Shown here piece after piece: positions 62,401-64,000 of a stretch of DNA of 64,000 bases. A program made the translations under genes and the position numbers. Under the pieces are notes generated by a model, which had not been told where the DNA came from, ran no database searches, and saw only the letters and a list, made by a program, of their open reading frames with translations. Numbering within the stretch: position 1 is the stretch's first letter; every line of letters starts with the position of its first letter. This DNA comes from Anaerolineae bacterium (lineage in GTDB: Bacteria > Chloroflexota > Anaerolineae > Aggregatilineales > UBA2796): assembly GCA_019637615.1 (NCBI GenBank), contig JAHBVJ010000005.1, positions 1-64,000 of the forward strand. Reading direction: 5' to 3'.

Positions 62401-64000
62401 GGATGACCATTCAAATACGACGTTGGACTTCGGTTTCTACACGATCACGCTGGGCAACCAAGTGTGGGTCGATGCTGACAACAGCGGCACGCTGAACGGC
62501 GCAGAAGTGGGCATCAACGGCGTGGTGGTGGAATTGTACGCAGCGGATGGCGCGGGCAATCCGGTCGGCGCGGCGTTGGCGACAACGACCACGGCGACAG
62601 TCGGCCCGAACCAAGGCGTGTACAGCTTCCCCGGCTTGCCCGCTGGTGACTACATCGTACGCGTGGTGGATACCAACTTCATCAGCGGCGCGCTGGTAGG
62701 CTATATCAGCAGCACCGGGCCGGGCAGCGCGTTCGAACCCGCGCCTGATCCGGACAACAACACGGACAGCGATGATAATGGCACAACGGTAGGCACCTTG
62801 GGCACGGTGGGCGGTTATGTTCAGAGCGCAGCGATCACCTTGACTGCTGGCGCTGAACCGACTGTCACTGTTGGTACGGGTACAACGAGCAACGATACGT
62901 TGGACTTCGGTATGACGAACATCCCGCCAACCCCAACACCGACCAATACGAATACGGCGACGGCAACTAGCACGAGCACTTCGACTAGTACGGCGACGAA
63001 TACGGCTACCAACACGCCCACTGACACACCGACGAACACAGCGACGGCGACGTTGACCAGTACCGCCACCAATACGGCGACGGATACACCGACCAACACG
63101 CCCACTGACACACCGACGAGTACAGCGACGGCGACGTTGACCAGTACCGCCACCAACACGGCGACGGATACACCGACCAATACGCCCACTGACACGCCAA
63201 CGAGCACAGCGACGGCGACGTTGACCAGTACCGCCACCAACACAGCGACGGATACACCAACCAACACGCCCACTGACACGCCGACGAGCACAGCAACAGA
63301 TACGGCTACCAATACACCGACCGATACACCTACCAGTACGGTAACTGAGACGGCGACTAACACGCCGACAGATACCCCAACTGGTACGCCAACCGAAACC
63401 GTGACATCGACGCCCACCAATACGGCGACCGAGACCCCGACGGAAACTCCGACGGAGACGGTGACAACGACCGCCACCGCAATCAACACGGACACGGAGA
63501 CACCGACGGCGACCAGCACTTCGACGGTGAGTGTGCCGCCGACGGATACTGAGACGCCCACCAGTACTAGCACGGGCACTGTGCCGACGAGCACCGTGAC
63601 GGAGACGGCGACCAGCACTTCGACGGTGAGTGTGCCGCCGACGGATACCGAGACGCCCACCAGCACTAGTACGGGGACGTTCTCCACGAACACGCCAACG
63701 ACAACGAGCACAGCGACCAGCACGGGCACGCTCTCGACCAATACCCCGACTGCCACTGGCACAACCAGCACCGGTGTGACGGCGACGCCAGCCGTGGTCG
63801 TGGTCGATCCGGCGATCACCAAGGCTGGCGATCCGACGCTGGCGCAACCGGGTGAGATCGTGACCTTCACGCTGACCGCCACCAATCGCGGCACAGCGGC
63901 GGCGACCGGTGTCGTCGTAGAAGATCAAATCCCATCGGATGCGTTCGTGGTGATTTCCGCGACAACGCAGCAGGGCACGTATCAGATCAACGGCAACACG
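53417..64000 (+). CDS. giant secreted SdrD_B-repeat adhesin, 3' end outside window
   Basis: At least 3528 residues, open at the window edge. After a signal peptide ([20 protein letters not shown]) come about 650 residues of non-repetitive domain, then 15 SdrD_B-like beta-sandwich domains beginning near 55447, 55858, 56380, 56840, 57361, 57853, 58390, 58858, 59386, 59875, 60403, 60883, 61411, 61894 and 62446. Each opens with LGNRVW or LGNQVW and a DxNNNGTLDxGE calcium-type loop; most contain DPDNNxDNDDNG. A Thr/Ser/Pro stalk covers 62930-63770, then a DUF11-like domain ([20 protein letters not shown]). Such proteins project from the cell surface and bind partners or other cells. Confidence 0.92.
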   Translation, partial: MTQQRKKVAVLIRISTILGVIVTLIAALFGVQGQGGIQPALAACTLTGTVYLDFNANGVMEPIGTSQIPGVGAIILTAYNANGQVVGTTTTGTTITNLGQYSLSIPDNTPVRVEVTGLPTYLKSGPHGSQSETTVFFSNGCAGGTVANLNVALANPGRYCADNPTLVSACYLFGLQNVISGTGSNDGFVSFPYTSGTTSQTDSTGVSNPTTHALAVPINQLGAVWGTAYHRPSNRIFVAAFTKRHVGYGPAGSQGVADYGRNGQGGIYLVDQAGTGSATVFLDFNTLFPGSVGTDTHDYSPVPGNPTLFNDNTAWNGVGKTAFGDIDMDDTDSNLYVTTLGDRRLYRIPLTGNPPTANPATIVSYTLPQPSNCNAVDLVPGGLKFYNGKLFVGMTCTAESTQNTNQLRGYVYAFDPTTATFTSVLNTPQPGIDLTYNRGFLSRGGTCPAGCAPANWRPWVSWNGINPAPPGGPALFYNTWTQYYLPQPWVTDIEFDELGFMTLALGDRFSQQSGNRNGTAQSGPVEGVSGGDLLRLAPNDFVAPTNWTIENAGAVTVPGATFTGSLNGQGPGGGEFYWHEQYQVPPATTSHDENTLGGIAIVPGRGEVVASAMDPAPTGDFRAGGVIWLSNWITAAPYGYGERTRSYQLFAIDAIRTFGKVAGVGDIEATCGLAPLEIGNRVWVDSNGNGIQDPGEAPLPNVVLSLYDNNGILIATTTTDANGNYYFNDLTDGLPDKDILPNTQYQIRIDTTQGAIAGAALTLTVSNADGSPNGDVRDSDAVQVGNNAVISLTTGASGNNDHTFDFGFLPTFKYSLGNRVWFDTNNNGTLDAGEQGVGNVRVELYLDNGTTPNVYDAGDTFVTFTTTNANGYYLFSGLDPNDYVVLLPASNFTAGAPLAGYFSSLTSRTAAGTLTETAAIDPDTGDVDNDDNGFTTGTLGATGYVASQAITIGGTEPTGEPDPTQGIVDSTPDNRSNTTLDFGFYTITLGNQVWNDVDNSGTLNGAEVGIPNVTVELYASDGAGNPIGAALATVTTDANGNYNFTGLPAGDYIVRLPATNFNAGGGLQGYTSSTGGGTEPAPDPDNNVDNDDNGTTNGTLGAGGFVQSLPITLTAGGEPTLNNATGTTTNTTLDFGLISPKYSLGNRVWFDTNNNGTLDVGEVGVNNVTVELYRDANANGTYDAGTDTLIGTTTTNATGYYLFTNLDAGDYLAVIPAADFQTGGPLAGYFSSLTARDTFGYIAETAPADPDNNADNDDNGLTVGTLGTTGYVASSAITLGPGSNEPTGEADPTGGIADATPDNQSNTTLDFGFYTLTLGNQVWVDTDNSGAINGAEVGINGVLVQLFPVDNAGNILSVVPLATTTTATVGPNQGVYTFTGLVAGNYVVRLAPSNWQAGGALIGYASSTGAANAFEPAPDPDNNTDNVDDGTTTGLLGGGGYIQNAPITLTGGGEPTIVNTTGTTTNNTLDFGVYVPTTIYSIGNRVWYDANNNGTLDAGEVGIPNVTVFLYRNDGGTAGAFDATDTFLGSTTTNALGYYLFTNLPANTYIVVIPPDNFVSTGAATGALYGYNSSLRTRNAAGALAETAAPDPDTLATDSDDNGLTYLTLGGTPSLYVASLPTTLGGTEPTGEADPTQGIVDPTPDNHSNTTVDFGFYQINLGNQVWLDTDNSGTINGAEVGIDGVTVELRSGDGTTLIMTTTTAGGGFYQFTGLQAGDYRVRLPASNFRGGGALVGYTSSTGAANAFEPAPDPDNNTDNDDNGTINGTIGSVTGYVESAAITLTAGGEPINTVATATSTNITLDFGVIPTPLTFSLGNRVWYDTNNNGTLQVGTEVGIDGVVVNLYSDTNGNNTFDPLVDTFRATTTTTNGGYYLFTGLPAGDYIAVIPSSNFQTGGVLVGYYSSQYSINGATPAETAPADPDATNTDSDDSGTTVGTLGTGSGYVTSQAITLGPTAVEPTGEPDATVGIPDATPDNQSNTTLDFGFYTITLGNQVWIDTDNSGTINGAEIGINGVTVALYYDTNNNGSYTAGTDTLVASTVTAGNGNYTFTGLAASNYIVILPAANFNAGGPLVGFTSSTGAANAYEPAPDPDNNTDNDDNGTTNVTAGALGAGGWINSLPITLTGGGEPLVDNATGTTTNVTLDFGVQSPLYSLGNRVWFDTDNDGTRDTTEVGVNNVRVELYRDANTNGVYDPGTDVFLSFTTTNATGYYLFTGLAAGDYVAVIPAVNFQTGGALVNYRSSLTRISAAGAVIETLPVDPDNNLDNDDNGYTYGTLGTTGYVASQTITLGPGTVEPTGEADPTGGIADATPDNRSNTTLDFGFYTITLGNQVWVDADNSGTLNGAEVGINGVVVELYAADGSGNPVGAALATTTTATVGPNQGVYSFPGLPAGDYIVRIVESNFTTGGVLVGYQSSTGAANAYEPAPDGDNNVDSDDNGTTIGTLGQAGGYIQSLPITLTANSEPTVDNPTGSTTNSTLDFGVLPTYSLGNRVWYDTDNSGTINGAEVGINNVTVNLYRDNGTTAGVYDAGDTLVGTTTTNATGYYLFTGLAAGDYVAVIPAVNFQTGGTLVGYFSSQTTRNAAGTIVDATTADADITVVDSDDNGLTYNTLGTPTGYVASLAITLGPGNSEPTGEADPTVGIPDGTPDDRSNTTLDFGFYTITLGNQVWVDADNSGTLNGAEVGINGVVVELYAADGSGNPVGAALATTTTATVGPNQGVYSFPGLPAGDYIVRIVESNFTTGGVLVGYQSSTGAANAYEPAPDGDNNVDSDDNGTTTGTLGQAGGYIQSLPITLTAGGEPTVSNPTGSTTNSTLDFGVLPTYSLGNRVWYDTDNSGTINGAEVGINNVTVNLYRDNGTTAGVYDAGDTLVGTTTTNATGYYLFTGLAAGDYVAVIPAVNFQTGGVLVGYFSSQTTRNAAGTIVDATTVDPDNGANLDVDSDDNGLTYNTLGTPTGYVASLAVTLGPGSSEPTAAPGGTETDPTVGILDGTPDDHSNTTLDFGFYTITLGNQVWVDADNSGTLNGAEVGINGVVVELYAADGAGNPVGAALATTTTATVGPNQGVYSFPGLPAGDYIVRVVDTNFISGALVGYISSTGPGSAFEPAPDPDNNTDSDDNGTTVGTLGTVGGYVQSAAITLTAGAEPTVTVGTGTTSNDTLDFGMTNIPPTPTPTNTNTATATSTSTSTSTATNTATNTPTDTPTNTATATLTSTATNTATDTPTNTPTDTPTSTATATLTSTATNTATDTPTNTPTDTPTSTATATLTSTATNTATDTPTNTPTDTPTSTATDTATNTPTDTPTSTVTETATNTPTDTPTGTPTETVTSTPTNTATETPTETPTETVTTTATAINTDTETPTATSTSTVSVPPTDTETPTSTSTGTVPTSTVTETATSTSTVSVPPTDTETPTSTSTGTFSTNTPTTTSTATSTGTLSTNTPTATGTTSTGVTATPAVVVVDPAITKAGDPTLAQPGEIVTFTLTATNRGTAAATGVVVEDQIPSDAFVVISATTQQGTYQINGNT
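55858..62880 (+). repeat. ~1.0-kb two-domain super-repeat, seven copies
   Basis: Domains of type A (YSLGNRVW) and type B (ITLGNQVW) alternate. The A starts at 55858, 56840, 57853, 58858, 59875, 60883 and 61894 are 982-1017 bp apart. The last units (about 60400-61400 and 61410-62440) are almost identical at the nucleotide level, showing recent tandem duplication. Confidence 0.85.
63074..63325 (+). repeat. 84-bp minisatellite in the Thr/Pro stalk
   Basis: Three consecutive 84-bp (28-codon) units starting at 63074, 63158 and 63242 encode [17 protein letters not shown] followed by ATLTSTATN. The period is a whole number of codons, so copy-number changes alter stalk length without a frameshift. 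Confidence 0.8.

Noticed and set aside
1..64000. tRNA, rRNA, integrase or phage genes
   Set aside because: Looked for on both strands by eye; none with convincing features, so the accessory look rests on small repeats only.

Overview
The window looks like a chromosomal piece of a Chloroflexota bacterium, probably Anaerolineae-like. This is an inference from gene content: SARP/NB-ARC/TPR regulators, several very long secreted repeat proteins with no outer-membrane machinery, a class II HMG-CoA reductase, a ROK-controlled alpha-glucoside operon, and dispersed short repeats of the AGCACT and CCCCTCTCC-palindrome kinds. No rRNA, tRNA, CRISPR array, phage or transposase gene was recognised.

Layout. 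0-5.5 kb: a GNAT acyltransferase with a secreted partner, a truncated CpaF-like protein convergent with a membrane protein, a Cys-rich small protein, a GT39-type glycosyltransferase, and an aldo/keto reductase that has lost its middle. 5.5-9.3 kb: a tandem pair of dynamin-like GTPases. 9.5-16.3 kb: a DUF3298-like secreted protein, a Rieske-flavoprotein oxidoreductase, two VOC proteins, a repeat-rich stretch with a 4 x TACAnnTGTA array, an open frame built from dispersed repeats, and a Tat-exported amine oxidase. 16.5-20 kb: three overlapping paralogous M50-type membrane proteases. 20-24 kb: a SARP/NB-ARC regulator split from its TPR half, divergent to a membrane-anchored protein.

24.1-32 kb: a six-gene minus-strand operon (ROK repressor, two sugar ABC permeases, binding protein, GH15, GH31) with a near-consensus promoter and a palindromic operator before the repressor. 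The binding protein gene is flanked by intercistronic hairpins. 32-39.4 kb: a trypsin-phospholipase D fusion, a secreted WD40 protein and a 1022-residue secreted beta-helix protein. 40-50 kb: a HEAT-repeat protein, an FmdE-like protein, a nine-heme cytochrome c, OsmC, MobA, HMG-CoA reductase, a D-2-hydroxyacid dehydrogenase and a GT2 glycosyltransferase. 50.8-53 kb: proB, a 53-residue membrane peptide and a prepilin peptidase in one operon. 53.4-64 kb: a giant secreted protein (at least 3528 residues, open at the window end) with 15 SdrD_B-like domains in a ~1 kb two-domain super-repeat, a Thr/Ser/Pro stalk with an 84-bp minisatellite, and a DUF11-like domain.

The most unusual signal is non-coding. 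Two ~300-nt regions (about 39610-39917 on + and 50110-50406 on -) align along their length and carry the same extended -10 promoter with a 16-bp spacer. They share hairpins that keep pairing where the bases differ, and each ends in a GGGATCA switch-like element. A third copy of that 3' element alone lies at 14460-14503. This looks like an undescribed structured RNA family. Four copies of a terminal-inverted-repeat element (about 136-159 bp) and REP-like hairpins are also scattered through the window.
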